A DNA stretch of 64,000 nt, from contig OY755251.1 of assembly GCA_963576725.1 (NCBI GenBank), positions 40,560,192-40,624,191 of the forward strand, read 5' to 3'. This stretch comes from Azorinus chamasolen (lineage: Eukaryota; Mollusca; Bivalvia; Cardiida; Solecurtidae). Position numbers and translations under genes: made by a program. The notes under the pieces were generated by a model that saw only the letters and a list, made by a program, of their open reading frames with translations, made no database searches and had not been told where the DNA came from. The stretch's first letter is position 1; each line of letters begins with the position of its first letter. Below, piece after piece: positions 45,843-56,819 of this stretch.

Positions 45843-47914
45843 CCAAACTCCAGGCTCTCTGATGCCAGGTACTTTTCCATGCCTTGGAGAACTTAGCTCA
45901 GGCAACACTGCCAAGTTGTAGAAAGCCTCTTGTTTTGGAAGCCATGAACTCCATACAGTTAAGTCTTTATGTATTCTTTCTATGTGGAGCTGGTAAGGGT
46001 TCATGGTTCTTACCACAAAGTATATCCATGGCATGTTGGTTATGTGCAATAGTCCTTGGCACTGGTAATAATAATTATGGTTTGCCTTAAGTTTTAATTG
46101 TCCAGCATCTTGAAAAAGGAAAAAGGTTTTGTTGTTTTTCGCAGCTTCAGTTAAATTGAATCTCTTGTTGTATAAAACATTTTTTAATTCAATAAGACCA
46201 GACTTTACTCCATCAATATAAACAATGCCATCAGGACTTCCACCTAGAAATTTGTTTTCTTGATGTATCACTAAACCACTGCTCCTCACCTCCACATTTA
46301 AGCCTTCTTCGGCTTTCTTTAAAACATACTCATGGATAGTCATTCTTTCTTGGTTATGGCCAATTCTTGTCAGTGCAGTGCCTTTAAAAGTGGAATACAA
46401 CATCTGTGATATGATTTTTTTTACTGGAATGGAGGGATTTCTTTTAACTATTGAACCAAACATTGATGCAGTTATGCGTTTCTTTCGTTCCTCATGCCAT
46501 ACTGATGAAAGTGACTGTTGGACTGTTATTGACTGTATTGCTGCAATTTTATCTGTAGAAATGTTGATATGTTTTTGATGATAAGATGATATTTTGGATT
46601 TAAGAACATGTTGAGGAATATCTGGTTCAATATCTGTTGCTTCTGGGCCATAGGATGTCCTGGCAGATTTTGAAACGCTGTCTTTAATGGAAGACATTTT
46701 TCTTTTCCATCGCTGTGAGCTGGCTGCTGGCTTCTTCTTGGAGTTGTTAGAATGTAACAACTGAACATCTCTTTCAGAATACAGCTTCTGAAAGAGATGA
46801 CCAGGTGTTGAAGCTGTCGCTTTCTGCCAAACAATTGGTGACCATTGCGGTCCAATGTTCCTACGAAGGCATCCTCCATAGCACCGTGTATGCCACGATG
46901 AACGGTTGCACAGGTTGTACAATTTACCACCATCAAATTTTGTCCTCATGTGCATCCAACACTCAGCTAAATTTGTGGTGGTGTTATAAATTAATCGATT
47001 ACTCTTGCTGGCAATCCGGTCGAGTAACACTGAAATGTCATGAAGCATGCTTGAATGTAGATCACTATATTGTAATGATGATGCCATTCTTGAATTTTCT
47101 TGATCTTTTATTGATGATCCCTCGGACCATAATAGCGCTGTTTGGGTGCAAACATCAGAGGGATTATATTCATCTTGTAAGCTGAGATTGTCATCTGAAT
47201 TTTCTTCTATTTCTTTGTCAATAATTCTGGCCTTACAGAAATTGGAACAGTTCTGATGATTGCCGAAAATGTGGTGTATTGAATTTCTTATGTCTTTTTG
47301 AAGTTGTATTGTTGCTGCTTGTTTATCTGGCTCCTTTGACCTCATTCGAATTGCACATCTTACTGCACTTATAATTCGAACTCGTACAGCTTTTGTCAAC
47401 TGATTTTTTCCTTTGTAGGATGGATTGTTTTCAACCAATTTTTCTAGGTTGCTTCTGAGGCACTTGCACATATGATTTGCACATTCAATTTTGTTAACAT
47501 CTGTTCCCCACACAGGCACTTCTTCCTTAATCCTGGCAAACACAGATGAGTCCCCATCTCCAACAAGCCACAAATACCGCAACCCATGTGTTTTTTCCGC
47601 AGTTTTAAACCCCTTCACAATTACATCTGTTTCCATGGCTTGAGAAGTGCCTGTCCAATTTTTGAAACAAATATGTTCTGTTGGAATCTGGTGTGTATTT
47701 TCAGCATGAGAACATATATAGCAATATTTATTGCGCACACCAATAAACAAAATTTTCCCGGTCTCTTTTCCAATTATTATTCCAACACCACCTAAAGCAT
47801 TATAAGAGTGTTTGTGGCTTCTCTTACTCCACCCTCCATCTGCAATAACACTTACACAGGGAACACCTTGATGGTACTGATTCTTCTCAATTGCTATTCT
47901 TCTTTCCTCTGCAC
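45843..47914 (-). CDS. Coding exon 2: Mutator-like transposase core plus YqaJ exonuclease
   Basis: The acceptor TAG|GTGCAG gives 690 uninterrupted codons. First part: VIADGGWSKRSHKHSYNALG (~47843, first Asp of a DDE/D-type fold), GDGDSSVF (~47561, second Asp), IECANHMCKCLRSNL and TTNLAECWMHMRTKFDGGK (~46980, likely catalytic Glu). Then a basic linker. Second part from ~46480: RITASMFGSIVKR, GHNQERMTIHEY (E at ~46349), GGSPDGIV (D at ~46229), LIELK (E-x-K at ~46190) and YYQCQGLLHI. These are the motifs of a YqaJ-type recombinase/PD-(D/E)XK exonuclease, and all catalytic positions are present. The exon probably ends at TGG|GTAAAA (45843); beyond it the frame stays open to 45669 but loses family character. 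Predicted nuclear DNA transposition or end-processing role is inference. Confidence 0.8.
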
Positions 47915-48239
47915 CTATTTTACAATATACAAACTTTAGTATATAGAATTGAATAGCTCAAGGTCACTGCAGTCAAATTTTAGGAGAAATACATGGTCAC
48001 GGGTGACAAATGCCCCCAAAGTGTTTGACACCGAAATACATTTTGGCGGAAAAACAATACAATGTAATGCAGGTGTAACATGAAATTAAAAAAAAACCAT
48101 GCTACATGTTACTGTTAAGTTGATTCGTAACGTTTAAGAAAGACCCTATGTCGATCCTTAAAGTTAAAAACATACCCTCAGTCAATTCTAAACACATGGT
48201 CAAAGTTTCATGTAACACTGGCTCTTAGACAGCTGCAAC

Positions 48240-48555
48240 AGAAGTTACCTAATATGGATCTATATTCTTTGCATAAGCATGTATAGCATCTGATTTAGGT
48301 AGTGTTGTAAGCAAGCAATGAAGACCCAGTAGCTCCTACAGGAGCTGTCTTATATGGGTCTATATTGTTATAATGCTGTAATTCATCTGAAAGTTCTGAC
48401 ACTGCAAGTATTTGAACAGCATGGCCTACCCATGTACGAGTAGTATTTAGAGCTCTTTATAATGTCTGATTCATGCTAATGTAGTAGCAAACAGTGTAGA
48501 CCCTGTAGTTTGATTTGGGTCTACACTGTTTGCCTAAGCATACCTGTCCAATACT
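48240..48555. mobile_element. Two short palindromic elements in intron 1
   Basis: AAGACCCAGTAGCTCCTACA with GGAGCTGTCTTATATGGGTC (48325-48362), and GCAAACAGTGTAGACCCTGT with TTGGGTCTACACTGTTTGC (48488-48534), are each inverted repeats related in style to the TTAA MITE core. Confidence 0.5.
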
Positions 48556-49150
48556 TACAAATTACAAATTTGGAATCTGTAACTGATAAGGTATAGGAGA
48601 TATGCTCCGGACAAGCTTTTATTAAAATCAAAGTCAAAGGTCAAAGGCACATGAAAATGGTACGCGACACTCTGCCATCCCAAGATGAACTCACACACCA
48701 AGTTTGGAATCCGTAGCTGGTAAGGTATAGGAGACATGCTCTTGACAAGCTTTTTGTATCTGGTAAGGTATAGGAGATATGCTCCAGACTGTAAAATTGA
48801 GGTCAAAGGTCAAGGTCAAGGTAAGTGATCTGAAAATGGTACATCACTCTCCGATATCCCAAGATGAACTAACAAACCAAATTTGGAATCCGTAGCTGAT
48901 AAGGTATAGGAGATATGCTCTGGACAAGCTTTTTGTAAAATCGGTCAAATGTCAAGGTCACAGTGGTCTGAAAATGGTACGCAACACTCCGCCATCCCAA
49001 GATGAACTCACACACCAAATTTGGTATCCGTAGCTGATGTGACAAAGGAAATATACTCCGGACAAAAGGTACACACACCCACACACCCACCCACACACGG
49101 TGCGATCACTATATGCCGCCAAAGCCTAGCTTTGGGGGCATAACTAGTAT
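48556..49150. mobile_element. Repeat-bearing element in intron 1
   Basis: Four units of ~136 bp with AAATTTGGAATCCGTAGCTG, ATAAGGTATAGGAGATATGC (48590, 48724, 48767 partial, 48903), TCAAAGGTCAAGGTCA and CATCCCAAGATGAACTCACA. It ends in an ACACACCC run and a hairpin ATGCCGCCAAAG...CTTTGGGGGCAT (49113-49140). Confidence 0.6.
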
Positions 49151-49430
49151 TGTTGCGATTACTCAATTTAGTCGACGTCGAAACATTTGCCTGCAGAAAT
49201 CAATTATATGACCAATAAAAATAATCAACTCCAATGTGACAAATAAAAGAATGCAGAATCATAGATATATTGTTGGAACCTGTAAATTAATGCCTCACAA
49301 AATTGGTGTCTGACTTCTATAACCCCTCTCCAACTTTGTTTACGGGCCAATACGGGGGTATAAATATAAAGGTGAAACAATTTACAGTGAATATTACATG
49401 AAGAATAATGAGTGAAGAATTATAATTTAC

Positions 49431-50124
49431 CTGCTGCTAGCAATTATTCTTGATTGAGGCTTTCCCACCAAGATCCAATATTTCTTTCAATACTTGTAAA
49501 TGCAGGCTGTGATAGACTTGGGGCATCCATTGTAGCCATCACTTCTTTCAAGTGAGAAGCTCCATTGCCGGTTACAATGGACCCCCAAACTGCCCTCACA
49601 TTCACATCATAGTTTGTTGAAATGTCTGTTTTCAACTTCGGACTTGTGTCGAAACTGAAGTCTTTCCCACAAGCTCCACAAGAAACAATCAGTGTTGAGG
49701 CCAAACCCTGAGTCTTTTTCTCTGAAGATATTTTCAACAAGGGTTTGTCTCGTTGAACGTGAGCTTTGGCTTTTTCACACATAACACTATGTGCTATAAA
49801 TTTGTTCATGTTTTCTTGCAAACAATCCAGGTTTATCATTCTATAACCTTTTGCACTGATAGGCTTTACTCGTGTGATGACACATTTCAAATCCTCACTT
49901 GTTCTGCACTTATACAATGAAGCATGCGTTGCAAGTTGGGTGAATTTCCTCCTTATATGTGATTCCTTAGAATTACACTTATATATCTTCAATTTCATAG
50001 AAGATAAAGCTTTACATTTGAAGTCCAAGGCTTTTCTTTTCACTTTCCGGGCCTTGGAATGCCTTCCTCCGGCCTTTCCAAACCGCAAGCTTGGTCGCCA
50101 GTGTTTTTTCCTAATATACACCAT
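49431..50124 (-). pseudogene. Coding exon 1, N-terminal part of Mutator-like transposase, with premature TAA
   Basis: ATG at 50124-50122 starts MVYIRKKHWRPSLRFGKAGG, a basic N-terminus. An ATG further upstream (50188) is out of frame and would make a 16-codon upstream ORF. The TTG-initiated extension to 50175 is not used. The exon continues with a CGACGKDFSF zinc-ribbon-like pair (C-x2-C), GSIVTGNGASHLKEVMATMD and WWESLNQE. An in-frame TAA lies at 49446-49444. Five further codons (LLAA and a split G) then lead to donor CAG|GTAAAT. Since the frame fits exon 2 perfectly across the intron, the TAA looks like a recent nonsense change, a polymorphism or a sequencing error. Family match is to the Mutator-like transposase domain typical of invertebrate YqaJ fusions, from memory and not searched. 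Confidence 0.7.
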
Positions 50125-50308
50125 GCTGTTGTCCGTACTATGATTCCGTAGCACCCGTATGCCAAATACACCCAAAACATCCGGCCATTAGTACTATACA
50201 CGAGCTAGAACACTGTTACAGCGATCTAAGCTTTTCGAATAAAGATCGCAATACAAAATAATATAATAATCATCAATGCAATCGTTAGAAAGGTGTGAAA
50301 TACTTACC

Positions 50309-51240
50309 ACGGAGAAAAAACGACGATTTCAAGGGAAATTCTTACTTGCATCTTCACCAATTCTGAAAACAACAGCTAGCAGTACATTGCCGGACATAAA
50401 TTCGCACAAATAATCCGCTGAGGAATCAACAGTTGTTTTTATATTTTACGATCGAAAGTGATATTCCGTGTACTTATATTTTGGATTACATACCACAAAG
50501 CAATAATGGAAGTAAATTAAAGGTGAAAATACGCCAGTATAAAAATGCGAATATGCGGATTAATTGCAAATGCTTTACTTCCGGCAATATCACAACAACA
50601 CGGTGACAGTGATGTAAATTAACCCAGTAATTGCTGAATTGTGGCAGTTTCAGTAAGTAACATTGCATCAGACATATTGCTTATTATTTTCTGTTTCCGC
50701 ACGTATATAACAATCATAAATTGGTTTATTAGATTTTGAGTTATGGGCTTCTAATGTTCGAAAGTTTCGAAAATACAAATGGCTGCCTTTGTGTAAATAT
50801 GGGGATATTTTGAGGACGACTATGTGTTTATTTTCACATCTGCTTATATATTCTATGTAGGACTACCCAGTTTGTTACACTTTCTTCGCATTTATTTTAA
50901 TAATTTTCCTAAAATGCGTGTCATTTAGTGATTTGATATTTTCTACCGAAAAGCTTGTTTTGGCTCTATGCTCGTTATATTTTGAGCTTCGGACAACACA
51001 ATTACACCCATATGTAGGGATATTAAGCTATAATCCTCTTCATAGACACATTGTTAGTACTGTGTGAAAATGTTTTTAACCAATATGGTATATTTATTGA
51101 GTATTTCAACTTTACAAATTCAAGTTATTTTTTCTCAAGCAGGGACTTTACATGAACCTTAATCATTATATAGTTCAATGTAAAGTAATTGATTTGTAAT
51201 GAATATGTAGTTGAACGTTTCATCAATCAAATAGCCATGC
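50309..51240. other. Upstream region of the transposase gene; no other gene
   Basis: Downstream on the plus strand of the donor at 50308, this would hold the 5' exon and promoter of the minus-strand gene. No TATA box or start site can be assigned with confidence. Confidence 0.3.
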
Positions 51241-51282
51241 TTTTTTAACAAAGAAAAACCGTCAATCGAGTAGTCAACTTTC

Positions 51283-52065
51283 TCAGTCAAATCCCCTGGT
51301 ACTCCTGATATATGTGTGCACTATATCATTAAGTGCTTCTACAGACTCCACGCTCAGACCGCTGCCTCCGAACAATAGTGTATTTAGGGTTACCTCCCCT
51401 ATTTCGGGTATTTCCCTCAATGCTGTAAACATGTTTCGTCTATGTACAGTGAATGATGAACAGACAAAGAAGAAGTGGTAATTATCTTCGTGTATGTCAG
51501 TGCAATTTGGGCACGAGGGCGATTCTGATAGAAAATGATTAAAAAGATGCTTATTGAGTGAACTAGCGTTGTTACGCAGTTGACAAAGAAGAATATTTTC
51601 TCGTCGCCTGCCTAGATTGTAATAAATAGGAGGCCTCGTTCTGCTTTTAATTGACGATAGTTTAGTTTTGAATTGGTGAACGGAAGTAGCAGACTTAACT
51701 GTATCTGGAAGGCCATTCCATGCTCTTATCGTGGTAGGTATAAAGCTATTTTGATAGGAAGATGTTCTACAACGTGGTATTTGGATAGTTTGACCGCGAG
51801 ATCGGAGGTTATATTCTGCTTCTACAGGTAAGAAAGGGAGAAATAAGATCCGTTAAATATTGCGGACATATACCATGTAAGATTTTGAAGATAATTGTTA
51901 GTTTGTGGTTTTCTCGTCTTTCAGACAGAGTATCTATACCTAATTCTGCGTACAGACAAGATCTGGAAGAGTTTCGACGCAGTCCGGTAATTATTCGTGC
52001 TGCTTCAACCTGGACACTTTCTAATAAATCTGATTCTTGCTGAGTGCAATTTGTCTATACCGAAT
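51283..52065 (-). pseudogene. LINE post-RT region and C-terminal module
   Basis: Minus-strand segments include LRRNSSRSCLYAELGIDTLS, RENHKLTIIFKILHGICPQY, FIPTTIRAWNGLPDTVKSAT and the C-terminal PSCPNCTDIHEDNYHFFFVC box, ending LNDIVHTYIRSTRGFD and TGA. A stop near 52045 and a frame change near 51830 interrupt it. The C-x2-C...H...C module is the usual end of this LINE group. Confidence 0.75.
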
Positions 52066-52725
52066 TAGCGTATTCTAATACAGGTCGAATGAATGAGAGG
52101 TAAATTGTTAGAAGTGAAGGACGGCCAACAGAGTGTACTACATGCTTTATTATAGATACTTTCAATGTGAGCGGACCAAGATGTATTTGATTTGAATGTT
52201 ACCCCTAAGTGAGTGTGTGTTTGAAATTCTTCAACGGGCTCCCCGGCAAAGTGAATAGTAGGGTGAATAGTGCGTTTCCGAGAAAATACTAACGACTTGG
52301 TTTTCTGAGGATTGAAGGAAACTGCCCATTGATTTCCCCAGTTATTTATTAAGTTAAGGTCGCTGGATAGAGATGCTGCACACATTGTCTCCCGGTTTTT
52401 ATCGACTATCACAAAAAGTGAGGTATCATCTGCAAAAAGTCTGACATTGTTTGTTAAATTATCTATGATGTCATTAACATAGAGTAAGAATAGGAATGGA
52501 CCTAATACAGAGCCCTGGGGAACACCGGCCTCGATCGGTGAAAAACTTGAATAGAACCCTTCAGTCACGACCTTTTGTTCCCTATCACTTAGGTAACTTT
52601 CTATCCAGTTTAGAATATTTCCCCGGATACCATATTGGCTTAATTTTAGTAAAAGACCGGTATGCCAAACTCTATCAAAAGCCTTGGCAACATCACAAAA
52701 AACGAATCTTACATCTTTACCCTTA
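52065..52725 (-). pseudogene. LINE reverse transcriptase, C-terminal part
   Basis: KDVRFVFCDVAKAFDRVWH and AGVPQGSVLGPFLFLLYVND followed by the catalytic LFADDTSLF (FADD box) are clear RT palm motifs, then NPQKTKSLVFSRKR and HTHLGVTFKSNTSWSAHI of the thumb. The upstream part of the same domain lies beyond the insertion, at 59943-60500. Confidence 0.9.
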
Positions 52726-54840
52726 TAGGCTGGGTCCTAGTAGTGGTTACCGTAGCATCCCCCCCTAGACTTTTTTTCATGGGTACCAAATTGTTCGTTG
52801 GGGTCCTCAGAACACATTTTGAGCATGCCCCCAAAATAAGTTTGTCCCAGCTATGTTTTATTTAACGGTTTCCATGGTAACCCGAGGTAATTTTCGAAAC
52901 TACCTTGGTTCAGAAAATGCGCCATAACTTTGTTTTTAGAAGCAATAGAAGGACAAAACAAGTACCAAAGTAAAGCAGAGACATATAGCTTGAATATGAT
53001 ATATGATTTTATTAATATTCATAAATGCATTCTTATGAATATTAATGAGGAAGTAAAAAATGTGATTTTTTTAGAAAAAAGGAGTTTGTTGTTTAGTCTG
53101 AGAGGCTTATTAATGCACAGAAATTATTGAATTTAGGTTTAAGTTGTTCGTTGGAGTCCTCAGAACACATTTTGAGTATTTCCCCAAATAATTTTGTCCC
53201 ATCTATGTTTTATTAAATGGTTTCCATGGTAACCCGAGGGAAATTCCGAAACATCCTTGGTTCAGAAAATGCGTAATAACTTTGGTTTTAGACGTAATAG
53301 AAGGACAAAACAAGTACCAAAGTAAAGCAGAGACATATAGCTTGAATATGGGATATGATTTAATTAATATTCATGAATGCATTCTTATGAATATTCATGA
53401 GAATATAAATAAATGCGTTTTTTAGAAAAAGGAGCGTGTTGTTTAGTCTGATAGGCTTATTAATGCACACAAATTATTGAATTCAGGTTTAAATTGTTTG
53501 TTTGGGTCATCAGAACACATTTCGAGCATTCCCCCAAAGTAATTTTGTCCCATCTATGTTTTATTGAACGGTTTCCATGGTATCGCGAGGAGGTAAATTT
53601 CGAAACATCATTGGTTCAGAAAATGCATAATAACTTTGCTTTTAGAGGCAATAGAAGGACAAAACAAAAACCAAAGTAAAGCAGAGACATATATATTTTG
53701 ATTATGATATATAATTTTAATAATATTCATATATGATTGCTTATGAATATTAATGAGGAAGTATAAAAATCCGCTTTTTTAGAAAAATGAGTTTTTTGTT
53801 TAGTCTTAGAGGCATATTAATGCACAAAAATTATTGAATTGAGGTTTAAATTGTTCATTGGGGTCATCAGAACACTTTTTGAGCATTCTCCCAAAATAAT
53901 TGTGCCCCAGCTATGTTTTATTAAACGGTTTCCATGGTAACCCGAGGTAAATTTCGAAACTATCTTGATTAAGAAAATGCTTCATAACTTTGCTTTTAGA
54001 GACAATAGAAGGACAAAACAAGAACCAACGTAAAGTAGAGACATATAACTTGAATACGATATGTAATTCTATTAATACATATAATGCATTCTTATAATGC
54101 ATTCTTATGAATATTAATGGGGAAGTAAAAAATGCGTTTTTAGTTTGACGAGTTTGTTTTTAGTCTGAGAGGCCTAATAATATACAAATAGTTATTGAAT
54201 TCAGATTTAAATGTTTTAATATCAACATACAAATAAAGGAAAACATCTTTGGTTCATGTAATATTTCTAAAACATGTTTATTTAAGCTAATTTGCATATA
54301 ACGTGCGTAAATGAATAAGCAATTTAACATAAGCCCTATATTTAGCATTGTTTCGAGTGTACTATCTTTTCTATTATTTATTTTACGTAAAATACCAGAA
54401 CAACAAACATTGACAAGAGCAGAGGGTCATTACTTTGGGTTCTTGAATATTAATGCATATTTATGAATATTAATGAGATGTAAAACAAACACACTTGAAC
54501 GAGCTGTTCTTTTTATCTGAGATTATTTTAGTTAACCAGTATAGAGCTTGATACTGACTGAAACAGCGATATTGATGTTCATGTATATAAATATGTAGAT
54601 AATGAATATTATTTCAAAATCATGAATATTAATGAGAATGTAAACTGTTGTAGGAAAGTAAGTTTTTCTATTATATTGCAGTATACATGTATGTGAACAA
54701 CACATTTCTTGTAAGAAATTACAGCAGAGGAATTGAGCCTCATACATGTTTTATGAAGAATATTACTGTTATGGGTGTTTTGCAATGCAGTAGAAAATAT
54801 ATAGCATCTCGACTGTAATCATCAGCTTATGTTTACCCAT
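52726..54840 (+). repeat. Left arm: four-plus ~355-bp units
   Basis: Units restart at TTATTGAATTTAGGTTTAAG (53125), ~53477, ~53833 and ~54192. Each has ACGGTTTCCATGGTAACCCG, GCAATAGAAGGACAAAACAA, AAAGTAAAGCAGAGACATAT and TTCTTATGAATATTAATGAG. The last part (54240-54500) is shared with 4040-4260. Confidence 0.75.
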
Positions 54841-54859
54841 ATTAGCCTTGCGTGACTTC

Positions 54860-56650
54860 TAACTTACTCGTGATGTCTTATGCATTTGCTTGATTATTTA
54901 CCACAGCATGCCAGAGCAACGCAAGGCTTCTTGCGAGCATTTCGCGACAGGCTGGACAACTCATTAAGTGTGTCTGGCCTGCTGCGGATGCTCCGCGTCA
55001 GCTCCCTGTCCAGTTTCATCCCTCTGGACAGGGGAGACGTGGGAGCTTGCTGCCCGACGGAAGAAGTATTCTTCTCTTTGGTCAGCGACTCCCTCGCAAC
55101 AGACAAATCACTGTCCTCTAAAGCTCAGAAGAAGCCTGCTTCTTCTTTAAAATCTCTTTCGTCAACAGCCCCTGTGGTGCAGTCGATTCCCCAGTTGTTA
55201 GTTGCAGATCGGCACCCAACTGCTGCCCGGGCGCGGGTTCCCCGTTTACCACTTGAATGGTACCCTTTGTTCTGGTCCCAGGTACTATTGTTGCCAGGTC
55301 TCCCGGTCTGCTTGTTGTGTGAAGAGTTTTGCCTGGTCCCGCTGAATCTAGGCCCAGTTATCCGTCACCGGTCCCCGGTGTCCTGGCGTTAGTGCTTCCG
55401 TTTCATGACATCACCAGCAGACCGATCTACCGAGCCCCCGCCCAAAGATGTCACTGTGTATTCTTTGGCCCGGTGTCCTAAGTTTGCTCTCCAACGGTCC
55501 TCCGGTGGCCCGGTCTGGTCCTTTGGACCAGGATACCGAAGTGGACCGGTACATCTACCAGTCCAATCTTTTCTACAAGTCATTCTGTTTCTACACCGCA
55601 TTACAGTGGTGAAAGTCAACAGGGAGCTGCTCTGGCTAAGTCTAGACGTTATTGGTCGTCTAAACCCTGCAATTACTCTTCATCTTCTGAGTACACCTCG
55701 GACTCCCCAGCCCCCATCCCACCCACTCCGTAGGAGGCGTAAAAACCTTCATATTCTTCTAATGGGAACCGGTACTCGCACCGCTCTCATCGCAGATCGA
55801 GGTCTTACCATTACTTTTCTATGCGAAGACATCGCTCTGCCTCCTCAGATTCGCCGGCTGGTCGCTCTCGATAGCCGACACTCATTCTGAGAACCAGCAA
55901 GCTTCACCTAGAGGGAGAATAGCTCTCACGTGAACCCACAGTCCACACTTCTATGTCTGTGGCGGGTCCCACTCTTCCCGGGTGCTGCCATCCATGGCGT
56001 TCACCAGGGCGGATTCTGAGGGAGAGCAGGAAGACACTTTGTCCATTATGGCTCCTAGGGATGGTCCTATTTTTTAAGGGAATCAGACTTTGTGGAAGGA
56101 AGCCGCTCACTCAGATTTAGACGGGACTTAGTCCTCTTTTTCTTTAGATGATTCTGAACATCAATATTTTCTATTGAGAATGCGTGTGAAGATTGTTTTA
56201 GAATCATCCCACCCTCTGTCTGCCCTAGACCCCCGAATCCGAATCCTATTCACAGGGGTCCTCTATCCTCTTCCGTGCTAGTGTCAGTCGAAAAAGTGGA
56301 CCTCCCTAACCTAATTAAGTCTAGGGAGTCTCTTTCTCCTTCCACGGGACTTCTTTCCCGTTTGCCTGACCTGGACGAAGATTTTTGTGCCAGCCCGGCA
56401 ACTGGGTGGATCATGTCCGCTAAACTCTTACGGACAAGGGTTCCCTGGGTATCTCTTAGGCCTCCGGTTTCAAATGAAAATCGACCTGGGATGTTTTATC
56501 AGATCCCCTCACTTGTTTCCGACAGCCCCAGGGGCGGGCATTAGTCCCTCTCTCTCTCTCTCTCTCTCTCTCTCATTCACTTCTTTAGCACCGGCAGTTG
56601 CATCCAACAGATGTGATTCGCTTCAAACATTGACGTATTATCATTGACGT
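54860..56650. pseudogene. GC-rich coding-like remnant, possibly retrotransposon gag
   Basis: The composition changes sharply to GC-rich. Several broken plus-strand frames run through it: 54880-55392, 55405-55890, 56275-56544. A frame at 55630-55874 gives a Ser/Arg-rich stretch (SSSSEYTSDSPAPIPPTP, then YSHRSHRRSRSYHYF and RRHRSASSDSPAGRSR), followed by an acidic FTRADSEGEQEDTLSIM segment in a neighbouring frame. SR-rich then acidic proteins of this kind occur as gag in DIRS-like elements, but no RT or recombinase is present, so the identity is a guess. It could equally be a captured host exon cluster. A (CT)n tract lies at 56549-56575. Confidence 0.35.
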
Positions 56651-56664
56651 ACGTATTATTATCG

Positions 56665-56790
56665 ATATTTAAGACAGGTGACAGCTTAATGCATGGTGAA
56701 AGTCATGCAGAAAGCTCCTAGTGCAGCTTTCTGCATGACTTTCACCATGCATTAAGAAGTCACCTGCCTAAAAGGGTCTTAATGCTTCTA
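56665..56790. mobile_element. Palindromic MITE inside the 7.2-kb element
   Basis: AGCTTAATGCATGGTGAAAG with TCATGCAGAAAGCT (56682-56715) is answered by AGCTTTCTGCATGACTTTCA with CCATGCATTAAG (56725-56756). Member of the AGCTTAATGCA family. Confidence 0.85.
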
Positions 56791-56819
56791 TAAAGAAAAT
56801 TCGAATAATCGAGATTTTA

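Larger units (their letters stand above)
42938..50308 (-). other. Gene locus: Mutator-like transposase / YqaJ exonuclease / barrel domain
   Basis: Gene span on the minus strand. A probable 5' non-coding exon ends at a consensus donor G|GTAAGT (exon base 50308). Coding exon 1 is 50124-49431, a long coding exon 2 runs 47914-~45843, and a terminal coding exon is 43172-42938. The exon 1 to exon 2 join is supported by the reading frame (GCAGCAG|GT... with TAG|GTGCAG). The phase at ~45843 (0) and at 43172 (2) do not match, so at least one further small exon between them is expected. An AG/GT-bounded stretch 44437-44324 is a weak candidate but gives no clean frame. TIRs around the locus were not found. 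The layout, with introns, suggests either an intron-bearing transposon or a domesticated one. Confidence 0.7.

Noticed and set aside
46526..46936. 136-codon minus-strand frame
   Set aside because: A shadow in another frame of the transposase/exonuclease exon, which has the recognisable motifs.
49444..50175. Upstream start of exon 1 at 50175
   Set aside because: That codon is TTG; the first in-frame ATG is at 50124.
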